Positions 10,716 to 27,453 of a stretch of 47,937 nucleotides of DNA are shown piece by piece (position 1 is the first letter of the stretch; every line of letters begins with the position of its first letter). The notes under the pieces are model-generated. The model worked only from the letters and a program-made list of their open reading frames with translations. It did no database searches and had not been told where the DNA came from. Source of the DNA: Hyphochytrium catenoides (Eukaryota > Sar > Hyphochytriomycetes > Hyphochytriales > Hyphochytriaceae); assembly GCA_900088475.1 (NCBI GenBank), contig FLMG01003684.1, forward strand, positions 7,457-55,393, in the 5' to 3' direction. The translations under genes were made by a program, and so were the position numbers.

Positions 10716-12134
10716 AGGTTGATAGGCTTTAATAAGCGATGTAGGATCTCAGATTGCAGTCCACCACCTTTACTAGGTGGGATCGCAGTGCCAGTGATTT
10801 ACACAGTGTCGTCGATATTTACTACCCCCTCATCTGTTTCTCTTCGAGTCGCAGGGAGAGCACAGGTCTTCACACATTCAAAACATCATTGCGACCATTG
10901 AGTGCTAGTGCCGGTGGGACATTAGGCTATGTAACATAATCAAAAGTTTTGTGGATTACAAAGCCAGGAAGAAGGAGCCACTATTCCTTCTCCACTCCTA
11001 GGGAATGGCCGGAAGCTCTAAAAGTGCTACACAGCGAGAGTAGACCCATCCGAAGAACTACTATACATTCCCTAAAAAAAAAAACAATGAGGAGGAAAAG
11101 AACACTGATGGCCATACACTGCCCTACCACTGCCTTGGTTCTCACAGAGAAGGCCCTTTGGGTTATCATGCCCGATAGCTGCTGTTGGAGGAGGTGACTG
11201 AGCGACGGTATCACTGTTTGTTAATCTGCATCTTCGATGGGTGAATGAGCGACAGTATGACTCTTCATCCGCACCTCCTCGTAGAACTACGGTAGTTCGT
11301 TTAGCTGTTGACTGAGGCAGGAGGAGATAGCGTGGTGGTGCGGTGACTCTGTTGGCTGGTGGCGGTGACTGGTGCTCGCAATCTCTGCAGAGAAAGGCCT
11401 AACTTTTGTTGTCCTTCTGAAACTTCGTAGGTGTGCCACTTGAGGCTTGACTACCCTGTGAAACGTTCATGATGAAAGGTATTTACTCGAAACATTCAAA
11501 AAGCTTACCAAGAAAGACTAAGGGTAAAAATACAGGCATCCAGAAACTTGGGAAGCTTTCATTTGGAGGAGAACGAGTAGGGCGGTTGGCTTTTCTTCCA
11601 CCATATTAGCAGGAAGTGTATGATGGATGACGGACGGGCTGTGGGTGAGAGGAAGAAGAGCTGTGGGTTTGATAAACACTGTCTTCCCAATGGCAAGGAG
11701 GGTGACCTATTGTGCTGCGTTTGAGTGGCTAGAGTGAGTTTGTCAGGCCCTTGATGACCTCAGCGTGTCGCTTGATGATGCTCCTTCCAAATCCTTCGAC
11801 AGCACAGCAGGGCCATCCTCCTCCTCCTCCTCTGGACCATGATGGATGAGGTGATGGCATGCGGGCCGGCACAGGAACAGTAGGAAGGAAAAGGAACAAA
11901 CTTCCTGGCAAAGCTAGCTTTGTTCTCTCCTTGTCAGTGGCTTGGCCTGCCCAGCTGTTGCCTTTGTCACTTCTTCAATAAAGGCCCTTAACTGCTGATA
12001 GGATGCACTGCTAGTGACACGGTCACAGGACGAAGCCTACATCGCCGCGCAGTCCGCTCATCCTCTACTGCAACTGCACTGCAGTTTGCTTTCTTCCAGG
12101 CGCGGTGTATGCAAGAGCTGTAGTTGCTAATAAT
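10716..12134. other. Intergenic region upstream of the ABC transporter
   Basis: About 1.4 kb between the stop of the orphan gene and the ATG of the transporter. Only short unrecognisable frames are present. It should contain the 3' end of the orphan transcript and the transporter promoter. The frame of the transporter is open 30 bases further upstream to a GTG at 12105, preceded by a CAG that could be a splice acceptor, so a 5' UTR intron cannot be excluded. Confidence 0.5.
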
Positions 12135-18350
<6,216 letters not shown>

Positions 18351-19527
18351 GAAGCCACGTCGTAAGCTTCTAAGAACCCAGTTGAGCAAGATACAAGCGC
18401 TGTTGGGCCTTCGGCGGTTCAGACACCAAGACATGCGACGTGCAAGATGTTTCTTGTTCGTCAAAAAAGTTCTATTTATGAGTAATAAAAAGACGCGCAA
18501 GGCTCGTCTAGATAAGGCTTGCCGGAAGATCTGTCACGGCCCTAGACCGCATTAAAGATGAATATGTCTCAGAGGCAGTCAAAGGTATGGCCGTTGGCAC
18601 TTGAAAACTAGGAACCCGTGACTGCTCGAACAGGAATCCAGACAAGCAAGCGGCGTCTTAGGTTGTTTGGCTTCCTTCAAAAACTTCTTTCCCAGAGGCC
18701 ACCTTCTTCCGTCCGCGCGCTGTCTATGATGGCTAGCAATCATTTCTATCCTTGATGTCTTCTGGTGGCTCTTTGCTTGAGTTATGCCACTCACTTCTCC
18801 ATTGGATCTGCCTCTTGGCGACGTCCACCACTACCTGCTACAGCTCCAACTCAAGCCGCCAGACGAGGTCTGGTGAGCTGGCGAGACCGCGGCTCTGGTC
18901 TCATCAAAAGCCACGAGTGTTTTCACTTCTTCCCTGCTTGCCCATTCTCTTCTTCATTATCTGACCCATAAAGCCCATGTAGGTTCGTATTATTCTTCCT
19001 GTCCTATGAGATCTTAGAGTTTAGTATGAGAAGAGGAAACAGGGGTGGTCAGACCTACATTAGCAGGATGACCTACTCGGGTTCCTAGTAAGGAAGCGAA
19101 GGACTGGACTGTACTAATACTGAAGGCAGACCCATAATTACTCGAATTGTGGGTTCGGCATCATCATTAGAAAGGACGAGCAGACTCGGCAGCTCGCACC
19201 AAAGGGAAGGCGTCAGCCCAACAGGAAAGCCCGTTTCTGGAGAAGTCTGAAAGCGCGGAAGCCCACCGCTCTTTCATTGCTACCACGGATACTCAGATCT
19301 GATTGCAGCCCTTCCAGGCCAAGATGCAGGAAATGCATCAAACGACATAGTTTATAAGTATAGAGTAACCAGATCGGATAGGTGTCTGTCCTACGCTGGG
19401 AGCGGAAGTCCCGTCCCATTCCCCTCTCCGATATCTCTTGCGTATGGTCCGCCGCTGATGGTGGGCACCGCTTGGATGCTTCTGGACAAACAGAATGAGT
19501 TGCCCTCAGACTCTGGCAGAGGAGTAG
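18351..19527. other. Intergenic region between transporter and ATG6
   Basis: About 1.2 kb between two genes transcribed in the same direction. Short frames such as 18765-18971 (plus) have no recognisable features. It should hold the transporter terminator and the ATG6 promoter. A TAATAAA-like signal near 18480 may be a polyadenylation signal for the transporter. Confidence 0.45.
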
Positions 19528-22500
19528 ATGGCAGGGAGCCCTGTGGACCTTTTCTATAGGTTAGAGGCATCAAGCTCCTCAGCGAAAGAAGTGGCATTTA
19601 GCAACAAAAGCGGAAAGAAGATGTCACTCGCTTCGCTGATTGGCGTAAGGGATAAAGTTCAGCAGGAAACAGTGTTGGCCGAGACAAGGAAGGAGAAAGA
19701 CAAGCGGGACCGCGCAGGTGCGTGCAGCAGGTGTCCTTCCGTGCCAATCACTTTTCACTTGTGACCACTAATAGTCGGCGGATTCAGTGTCCATGGTTCC
19801 ATCCAGCGCCACAGCCATGGGTCCTTCCAGTGTCAGCACTTCCGCTTCCTTTGGTGCGTTAACCTCCACGGCGAAGAAGAACCGGGCGCAATCTTCTGGT
19901 GCAGTGGGTACTGCAAGGGACTACAGGCGGGGTCGCGTGGGTTTGGCAAGCGCCAAGGAGCCTCCGGCCTGCTGTCAAAATTGTGGCCTCTATCTGGAGA
20001 TTAAGTCTGTTCCTAAGGAACTACCCGGTAGTGATCTTCCCTTCGCCTTCTAATACTCAGCAGACTGACTGGCCGGCTTGCCCATTGGCAGATCTATTGG
20101 ACAAATTTAAAGCCAAGTATCAGCAGCTCTTAGAGCGTAGGCAGGCAGAGCAGAAGGAGATTCAGCAGAGAGAGAAGATCAATCGCGCTTATGGGTCTCC
20201 CACAGGTCCTCATTTTTCCTTGTATGTCCTTTGGCAAAAACCGACTCAGTCTCTCCGTCGCTATCAGGTGAAAGGTTGCGTACTCTTTACCCAGAGTTCC
20301 CTCCCAAAAAGGTTCGGACAACGTCGGCAGTCACCAGCTCCTCGGCAGGATCCCCCGTCAATATGCACAGCCCTACCTCGGACACCTCTACTATAAGACT
20401 TGAGCCATCGTTGTATGAAGGGACTGAGTCCTGGTATGAAGGGGATGAGGGTGCCGCTTTAGAAGAAATTGATGCGACGATGGTAGGCATGACAGCCAGA
20501 TTATGAGAGGTGAATTCACGTTACTAAGCTTGAGAACCCATTCTCAGGTTGAGATTGTAGAAGAGGAAGACCAAACGGGTCCGGGCGAAAGGGAAGAGGA
20601 AGAGCCTCTTCTATCTGCCGACAAAAAGCGAGGTAGGCTTGTATAATGACGATGGTCTAAATCATGAGCGAAACGGCACCTCCACTTACTTACTGAGTGT
20701 CACCGCCCTCCGGCGCAGAAGAGGCTCCTGTAACACGGCCCCACCTCTCATCTGAAGTCAGTATCAGAAGGTATTCAACTTCAGCGCGGGACCAAAAGGC
20801 GTGTTTATTAAGCGTGCCCACTTTCCCTATGCAGCCATACTTCAAATGCCAGCAGCCTCGCAGACAGCGATGAGATTGTACCAGGCTATATTGTCGAAGA
20901 AGAAGTCTGGGAGAATGAGATCCGGACAACAAATGGAGAGTGGTAAGCGCAATAGGAGGGCACGGCTCTCACTTTGCGCTGACAGGACGTCAATACTCTT
21001 CCTGTTGTGTCTATAGGGAGTCTTCCCATTATAGCAACTTCGGTGGCACAATGTTCAATAGAAGTCGACGGGCTGTGCTTGTACCTCCGAAGCACCCTGA
21101 GAAGTGGGACTACATCTCAGACTGGGTTGTGGATAGGAGTTGGCCAGGTTTGTGAGATATCCCGCTCTTCCAAGAGATGCATTTGGCTGCCAGCTGACTG
21201 ACGGAAGAGCAGGTTCCGAGACCGACGGCTGGTTTTATGCCGAGAGCCTGCAGGAATTTCTCAAAGCAACTGAGAAGGGACTAGAATCTCTTGAGACCGC
21301 AAGCGAAGCTTCTTCAGGAGTTAACGAAAACCACAGGGCACAAATAGGAGCAAATGCGGGCGGATTACAGCTATGTACGTGCAAATGATCGTATGGGTGC
21401 AAGGCTTTGGACAGTCATCTTAGCCCGCTTCCCAATGCAGCCAAACCCTTTCGGCGCAGGAGGTGGACAAGAAAGCGACGTTTTTACGGAGAGCCTCTGC
21501 CGTGGCTTGCCGAGATATCAAAACTAGGGTATGAGACAAAATAAGATGTACGAGAGCATGGTTTGGTCGCTAACATCATGACGGGTGGCTACAGATTCAA
21601 GCTTACTGGCATAGATCATCCACTCTGTAACTCATGCCAGGACAGAGCGATGGAAGCCCTAGCAAGGTTCGTTTTCTTCAAGTCCTAGGAGAGAATAGGG
21701 TAGATAGCTGTAGGGTAGCTTTCTGATTGGCGTTGATTCTGGAACCCTCAAGGTCTTCAAGGACGGAGTCAAGGACGGAAAGCGGCAAAGAAAGGGCTAA
21801 TGCTCATCTTTCGTTTTTGAAAATGGATACATTCAGGGACATTAAGGAGGCTAAGGAATTAGGAGAGGTTTATTCTCAGGTTGTGGCAGATGCAAGAGCT
21901 ACAAAAAGTGTTCAAGAGCCTCATAGGCTAGCGGTTGAACATGGGATTGTGGGCTTGTCATTAAAAGAGGTCAGTGGAGAATAACTGCCAAGTCAAAAGG
22001 GACTAGAGTCATCTGAGCCAATGTCTCCCCCCTTAGCTTCAAGACGAGTGTGAGAACATGCGGCAGAAGATTCGAGACATTGAGAACAACAGGGAAGCAC
22101 TCCACGATAGGCGGGCAGGCTTACGGAGCTTCGCGGAGAAGTTAGGAAAAGTTGAGGTATGAGAATGCGTCATTAAGGTGTTTACTGTTGCTCATATGTC
22201 GACACCTTTTCTCGGGAATCTCTACAGCGTGGTATGTGGAACGAAATCGTGTCGCGGTCACTTTCCAATTGGAATCTAAGTGAGGACGAAAAAGCTGTGA
22301 ACGCACAGTTAGTTCACGTACAGGACCAGGTAGCCCAGCTAGACGTTTTACCGGTTCATGCCGATGCACCTCATGCACTTTCCATGCAGCTTCAAAAACT
22401 ACATCGTTATCACGTGGTTAGCGATGCGTTCTTCATCTGGTACGAAGGGCCGTTTGCTACCATTAACGGGTTACGTTTGGGGCGTCTCCCTTCTCATATG

Positions 22501-23154
22501 GTGCGTCCGGAATAGTATGGTAGAAAACAAGCTTCACTTAGATCAAAAGTTTTACTTACGATATGCGTCTGCAGGTGGACTGGAATGAGATTAATGCAGG
22601 GCTTGGGCAGGTTGCAATGCTGGTAGCCATAATACTGAGACGATGCGGCTTCAAGCCGTCGAAGTACATGGTCTACCCGTTCGGTAGCTTTTCCAAGATA
22701 ACGGAACAGCAGAAGAAGACATCATTTCCTCTCTTTTACGAGAGCAGGTGCGACAATTGAACAAGTACCAAATGGCTCTGGTTAGCTGCTAAATCTACCT
22801 CTACGGGCAGGTTTCGGCGAAAACATATGAATGATGGGCTCAAAGCCCTTCTGGATATTGTCCAGGTGCTCATTGATATTTCGTTATTCTTCTTCCAAAT
22901 TGCTTTGTTTCAGCGATGTCCTTAGCATAGCCGTTCCTTAGGAGCTCGGAGAGCAAGCCAAAAAGGAGGACAAGACTATACAACTCCCCTTTAGCATCTC
23001 CAAGGATAAGATTGACGGTCTGACAGTTACGATCTCGAGCAGCGGCAACGACGAAGCGTGGACTAAAGCGATGAAGTACATGCTGATACACCTCAAGTGG
23101 ATCTCTGCATGGATCGTGCGCCATTACCCCTTCGATCTCTCCGGAGATATATGA
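19528..23154 (+). CDS. ATG6: Atg6/Vps30/beclin-1, PI3-kinase complex subunit (about 18 exons, about 815 aa)
   Basis: Proposed exons: 19528-19717, 19788-20027, 20092-20205, 20268-20482, 20548-20632, 20719-20770, 20835-20942, 21017-21147, 21213-21374, 21441-21528, 21595-21666, 21753-21969, 22037-22156, 22228-22329, 22390-22500, 22575-22747, 22811-22865 and 22942-23154. Diagnostic blocks: a CxxC near residue 126 (CCQNCG), IDHPLCNSC at about 467, a coiled coil at about 490-630, then the BARA/evolutionarily conserved domain: FATINGLRLGRLPS, VDWNEINAGLGQ, YMVYPFGS, and near the end AWTKAMKYMLIHLKWISAW. Atg6 scaffolds Vps34 PI3-kinase complexes for autophagy (with Atg14) and vacuolar/endosomal sorting (with Vps38). 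At about 815 aa it is much longer than human beclin-1 (450 aa) or yeast Atg6 (557 aa). The extra length is an N-terminal leader and an acidic, Ser-rich linker. Exon 1 and exon 10 are the least certain; translation could instead start at 19793. Confidence 0.88.
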
Positions 23155-23283
23155 TGGGAAGCGCCGCTATCCCGCAGCCACGAAGAACATCGTAAGGGCC
23201 CACGCTGTTAAATCTGTAAAGTAGAGTGAATTATTTTTGGGAGGAACTGGTGGCGAGACACATCGACAAATTGTGTTTGCATG

Positions 23284-25353
23284 TCAATGCGTCCGGCTCT
23301 CTCGGCTTAGATCAATGACCAAGGCTGTCGTATTGTCCCTGCTCCCAAGCTCAATGGCGCGCTCCACCAGCCTGCGTACAGTTAGCGTCAGAGGATTGAC
23401 TGCAGTTCGCAGACGTCGAGCACACACCTCGCCGCGATGGCCTGGGCCTTCTGATCGCCGGTTCGGGCTATTCTTCCTGCTTCTTCCACTGACACAACAT
23501 CCCACAGTCCATCGGTTGCTAGGACGACCAGTCTGTCTTCATTTTTGTCCACCATATGCTCAACCACTTCAGGCTCGGCTGTTACATAGTTCTGTCCATC
23601 ATCAAGGGGGATGCAAGATGGAGACGAGGCTTAGCTCTTGCACCACGCATAGGGTCCTGAAAACAGTTGTACCGACCTTCATAGCCTTATCACCTAGCGC
23701 CCTCGTTACAGCTAAAATACCGTCGACACGCCCGTCCTCCACGCCACCACCCGCTGCAATAATCCGGTCAACTTCATCCTGTCGATTAGTCTTGTGATCC
23801 CTAGAGAGAGAGACTAGATACGAGTCTTAGAAGAACTCTGAGAAGTGAGGATTAACTCCTACTAACCTGCGGAGCCAGAGAGCTTCACCAAAATCGCTCT
23901 TGAGTCCCCGACGTTAGCTATCATCAGCCGATGACCTCGCGCTAGACAGACCACTATGATGGGCACAACTCCGGTTAGGATGATATCAATACCGGCCCTC
24001 ACGATCTTGTTCTCTGACCTGCAGTGGTTCCTTGAAACTCTGAATCCCTTGAGTGCGATGATCCTGAGCCAATGTCTGCGTCGGTTTTCAAAAATCCATC
24101 CACCAGGGCCTTAGCCGGACGGGAGCTGTACGAGGGCTGAGTAACAAACCAGACGGAGTCGCATAAGCAAATCGATTCTCGTGGCTCTGTAGAAAAACGT
24201 TGAGTCGTACCTCCGCAGCAATATTTTCGAATAGTGTGGCAGCGCAATACTCTGCAACTTTAACACCTCCATGTCCTGCAGAAAGCTCTTAACGGAAGCC
24301 GACAAACGTATGTCAGGATGAGTGGCATACCATCAAAGACACCATAGAATGAGGCGTCTGCGTCTCCCTTAACCTTGCTCATCACCGAGAACCTATGGCA
24401 AATCCATTGTTAGCTCTGCGCCCACTCTAGACACTAAAATAATGGTGTTAGCCGTACCTGTCCTCGTTTGACGCTCTGCAGTTCTTACTCGTGCATACTC
24501 CATAATCATAGCACGGGACGTCCTAGAACGCCAGATGTCAGAGGAAAGGACTTTATGACGCCAAACCTCTATTACCTGGGTTCGTGACAATGATACACAC
24601 GCGGGCTGAGCCTGCTGCTCGAAAGCGGGAAGCGTGACACTCCCGCTAGCATCAACACCTTTGTCGTCCTCCAATTGAAGTTTTCGCTTCGCAATAAGAT
24701 TGCCTGTAAGCTCCCCAATATGTTCTGGTACATCAAGTAAAGAGGATTGTCTTAGACGGGACCTAGGAAACCAATGCATTGCGGCGTCAATCGAATTACC
24801 GTCCGCCTGGTCACGGTTTCTCTTCCTAGTATTTATAGCTGGGGTGCGCTGCTTATCTTGCGCATTTAGCGAGTCCGCTTGAAGAACACTTTCCTTCTCT
24901 AACTCTTCGGAGAGATCTCTCCTTGAGGTTTGACGTCCGTCGAAGTTTGTCGAGACAATGGAAGGTCCAAACGGCGTTGAAGAGAAAGTGTTGCCCTGGG
25001 AAATGATCTGGGCTCCAAACCCAGCCGAAGCCAGTGATGGTAAGCCAGAGGACCCTGCTTTCAAGGCTCCCTGCGGAGGGAAGCGAAGGGGTTCTTTGTG
25101 AACATGAACCCCCAGATGCCCAGAGGTAGGCTTCCTCGCTAATGCGGACTTCCACCTGCAGTATGGAGCTTCCAATCAGAATCCATCATTGATGTAGCTT
25201 TGACTAGCATCAAAGCAACAAATCTCAAACTCTAAAGGGACAAACGATCCGTGAGCCTTACCATGCCGAGTCTTTGGGTCTCTTCTGTTCTTCCACACTA
25301 GGCTGGCATGACGAAACGTCTATAAATAATCGCCGCCGCTTCTCTCCACGCAT
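23284..25353 (-). CDS. PP2C-family (PPM) Ser/Thr phosphatase (10 exons, about 490 aa)
   Basis: The joined exons are 25353-25262, 25155-24576, 24522-24458, 24392-24331, 24275-24211, 24136-24019, 23968-23867, 23813-23677, 23591-23428 and 23371-23284, all GT-AG and in phase. The N-terminal half (about residues 1-225) is basic, Ser-rich and probably disordered (start MRGEKRRRLFID). The C-terminal half is a complete PPM domain with the metal-binding and structural motifs in order: YGVCTSKNCRASNEDRFSV, FYGVFDGHGG, ANVGDSRAIL, DEVDRIIAAGG, LAVTRALGD, LATDGLWDVV and GSRDNTTALVID. These enzymes are Mg/Mn-dependent phosphatases. All the metal-ligand Asp residues appear present, so it should be active. 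The gene converges on ATG6 with only 129 bp between the stop codons. The substrate cannot be inferred. Confidence 0.9.
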
Positions 25354-25388
25354 CCCTGGGCTGACTCCTGGGCTATCTGCTAAGAGGC

Positions 25389-25709
25389 TTAGTCGAGCAG
25401 TTCTCTAAGCTCCTCAGGCATGGTAAAAGCAGTACCTCTCATGATGATCCTAGGGGATGGTTGCGGACTCTCCTGCTGCAAGACTTCTGCCCTTGACAGT
25501 CGGGAAACCAGACCAGGGCTCTTGAGGAGCATGGTGCTAGCGTCGGATGCTGCCATTGGCTGCACTGCCTCACTGTTAACGAGAGCGACAGGCTTCCTTT
25601 GTATGGTAAAGTCTGCGCCTTCGGCACCATTTTCCACGGACGTGGCGAGGGCGCAGTCCGCCGAGTCCTTAACGTCCTCACGCATCGAAACAAGAGGCAA
25701 TGCGTCCAT
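25389..25709 (-). CDS. Possible small protein of 106 aa, unrecognised
   Basis: An ATG-initiated ORF (25709-25707) whose stop lies 35 bp upstream of the PP2C start codon on the same strand. The composition looks protein-like: balanced, soluble, with a conserved-looking C-terminal block (SPRIIMRGTAFTMPEELREL). An overlapping plus-strand frame at 25420-25722 is equally long, so the coding call is weak. It could be a separate small gene, an upstream ORF or a 5' exon linked to the PP2C transcript. No family is recognised. Confidence 0.35.
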   Translation of the reverse strand: MDALPLVSMREDVKDSADCALATSVENGAEGADFTIQRKPVALVNSEAVQPMAASDASTMLLKSPGLVSRLSRAEVLQQESPQPSPRIIMRGTAFTMPEELRELLD

Positions 25710-27453
25710 TCTTGCGCTCTGACACCGGGGCCAGTCAAGGAGAATAAAGTGTTGGAAACCTCCCGCTAGCGCCTTGGCAGTGCCGAATGATTGCTAGCAA
25801 TACAGGTTCTGATACATTGCTTTAGAGCCACTGAGAATTGTTGTCTTCAATTGAAGGTCAAACGAGATAGAAATATGCAAAAATTGGCGTCAGCTTGTTC
25901 TCGAGGGTCCTTCTGAGCCAATGGGAAGAGGAGTAAGTGACCCCCAGCTCATACATTAAGTCATGGCCCTGTCACCACACAGAAGAGCTCAAAGGGCGAT
26001 ACACTCTTAAGAGCTTCTACTAACGAAGAAGTTGCGCAGAGCGAGGAATCCAGAGGGACGGACAGTCAGGGAGCGCGCGCACACTGTGATAGAGCACAGG
26101 CTTGGTCCCTCGCAGCGGCCAGACTCATAGTAGCATTTGGCACTGCAAGCGAGAATCCTTGCCATATGCGGTCAATCCTCCTGACGGCACCGCTGATTGA
26201 AGGACGGGATCCGCCTTCTGACTGACGGCGAAGACCGGTCCTCTCTCTCTCCCAGGCAGGCGCTTCCGCTCTCAAGGCCAAGAAGGGCCGTTTCGCCCAG
26301 AAATTTTTGGGCTGTGACTGTTTGCTCTGTTGAAAGATTTCATTGAAGCTTTCATATCTTCTTGAAAGCTTTCTTGAAGGACGGTGGAAGGGCTAGAGGA
26401 AGGTGCTACAGTACCCAAACTGAGGCAAGCTTTCCAAAGAAAGTCCATTCACAAAACTTCAAGGCAACGGCAACTTGAAGCTTTTGCTCTCTGTCATTTC
26501 CTTATTAAAGGCCTTCCCTACCTGTAGGTTTCCTAGACCTTCCTCCGCGCGCGCGCCATCGTTCTCTACTCCAGGTCCAGTCTTCTTCAGAGCCAAGGCG
26601 GCGCCACATAGTTCATCTTCCTTTGCCGCTGGTGGGGTTGCCGGGCGGTACACTGGCATGCTGGCTCATTGATGGATGGCCGACCAAGGCGCGAGAGGGA
26701 GTCTGGCTGATGAGCTGAACAAATCTCGTCTTCTTCTTCTTTATTTATGATCATCTCCGTTCGTACATGGGGAAGGTCTTTGCACGCCTCAAGTTACAAA
26801 ACTTGTCCAGCTGAAGCACTGCTGCTGCTGGTCGTTACAATAAAGCTTGAAGGTCATATGTAGTTCTTGAAGGTCATATGTGCGTTTTGAACGACTCTGA
26901 CCAGGCTGTGGAGAGCGATGAAAGCACATGGCTTCAGTCCTGAATAAAGTCAGTCCCCATACAATACCACCAGCTGCGAAAGGATGGCAGGCACTTCCTC
27001 CGTTCGTTAGCTTTTTCCGGCCGAGCGACTAAAAAGCCATATGTGACTGGTCAACATTACTCCGCGTCTTTAGTCTTGCATCTGCTGTGCACACCTTTAA
27101 ATACGATTGCGAAGCCGCCAGTGATACGAGGTCACTCCAGGTTTGCTGTACGCTAATGAAGTTGATGTCTCCCATCTCTAGAAAACCATTTTTCATAGAG
27201 ACGCTTCTCCAATACTGATGCCTCGTCTTCTTTCATTATTCCATTCTCAAAACTTCAGAAGCGCAATCATTGTGGTTTACTTCCCGTGAATAGCACTCAG
27301 AAGTCAAACTCCTAACTTCTGTCAAAATGGGATGAAGCGGTGGCGTGTACGGGATGAAATATATGCAGAACTTAATCTTGAATTAGCGAAGAAATTAGAG
27401 CTGGCAGCATAAGCCTGCTCTGTTTAGGATGTGCTCACAGGACTAGAGTAGGG
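25710..27453. other. Intergenic region, no convincing gene
   Basis: About 1.7 kb between the PP2C/small-ORF side and the 3' end of the PARP gene. Only short frames with no recognisable features occur. It contains a cluster of TTCnnGAA motifs near 26.36 kb and a short direct repeat (CTTGAAGGTCATATGT, once near 26847 and once near 26865). Confidence 0.45.
26329..26380. promoter_or_regulatory. Possible heat-shock-factor motif cluster
   Basis: Two exact TTCnnGAA inverted pairs (26359-26366 and 26371-26378) lie 12 bp apart and overlap a GAAAGCTTTC palindrome (26364-26373). Nearby imperfect versions include TTCATTGAA. TTCnnGAA is the core dimer site of fungal Hsf1. The nearest start codon on the minus strand is about 620 bp away (25709), so the distance is long. 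Chance in a TTC/GAA-rich stretch is a real alternative. Confidence 0.25.

Noticed and set aside
12105-12134. A start codon for the transporter at 12105
   Set aside because: The codon there is GTG; the first ATG in frame is at 12135.
18600-18700. GTTCGAGC on the minus strand resembling a tRNA T loop
   Set aside because: Flanking bases do not close a T stem or acceptor stem, and no anticodon arm is present.
21421-21528. Alternative readings of ATG6 exon 10 in the two other frames
   Set aside because: Both need a weaker donor in exon 9 or end in a stop before a usable donor; the chosen frame fits the GTACGT donor, both phases and the join to the IDHPLC block.
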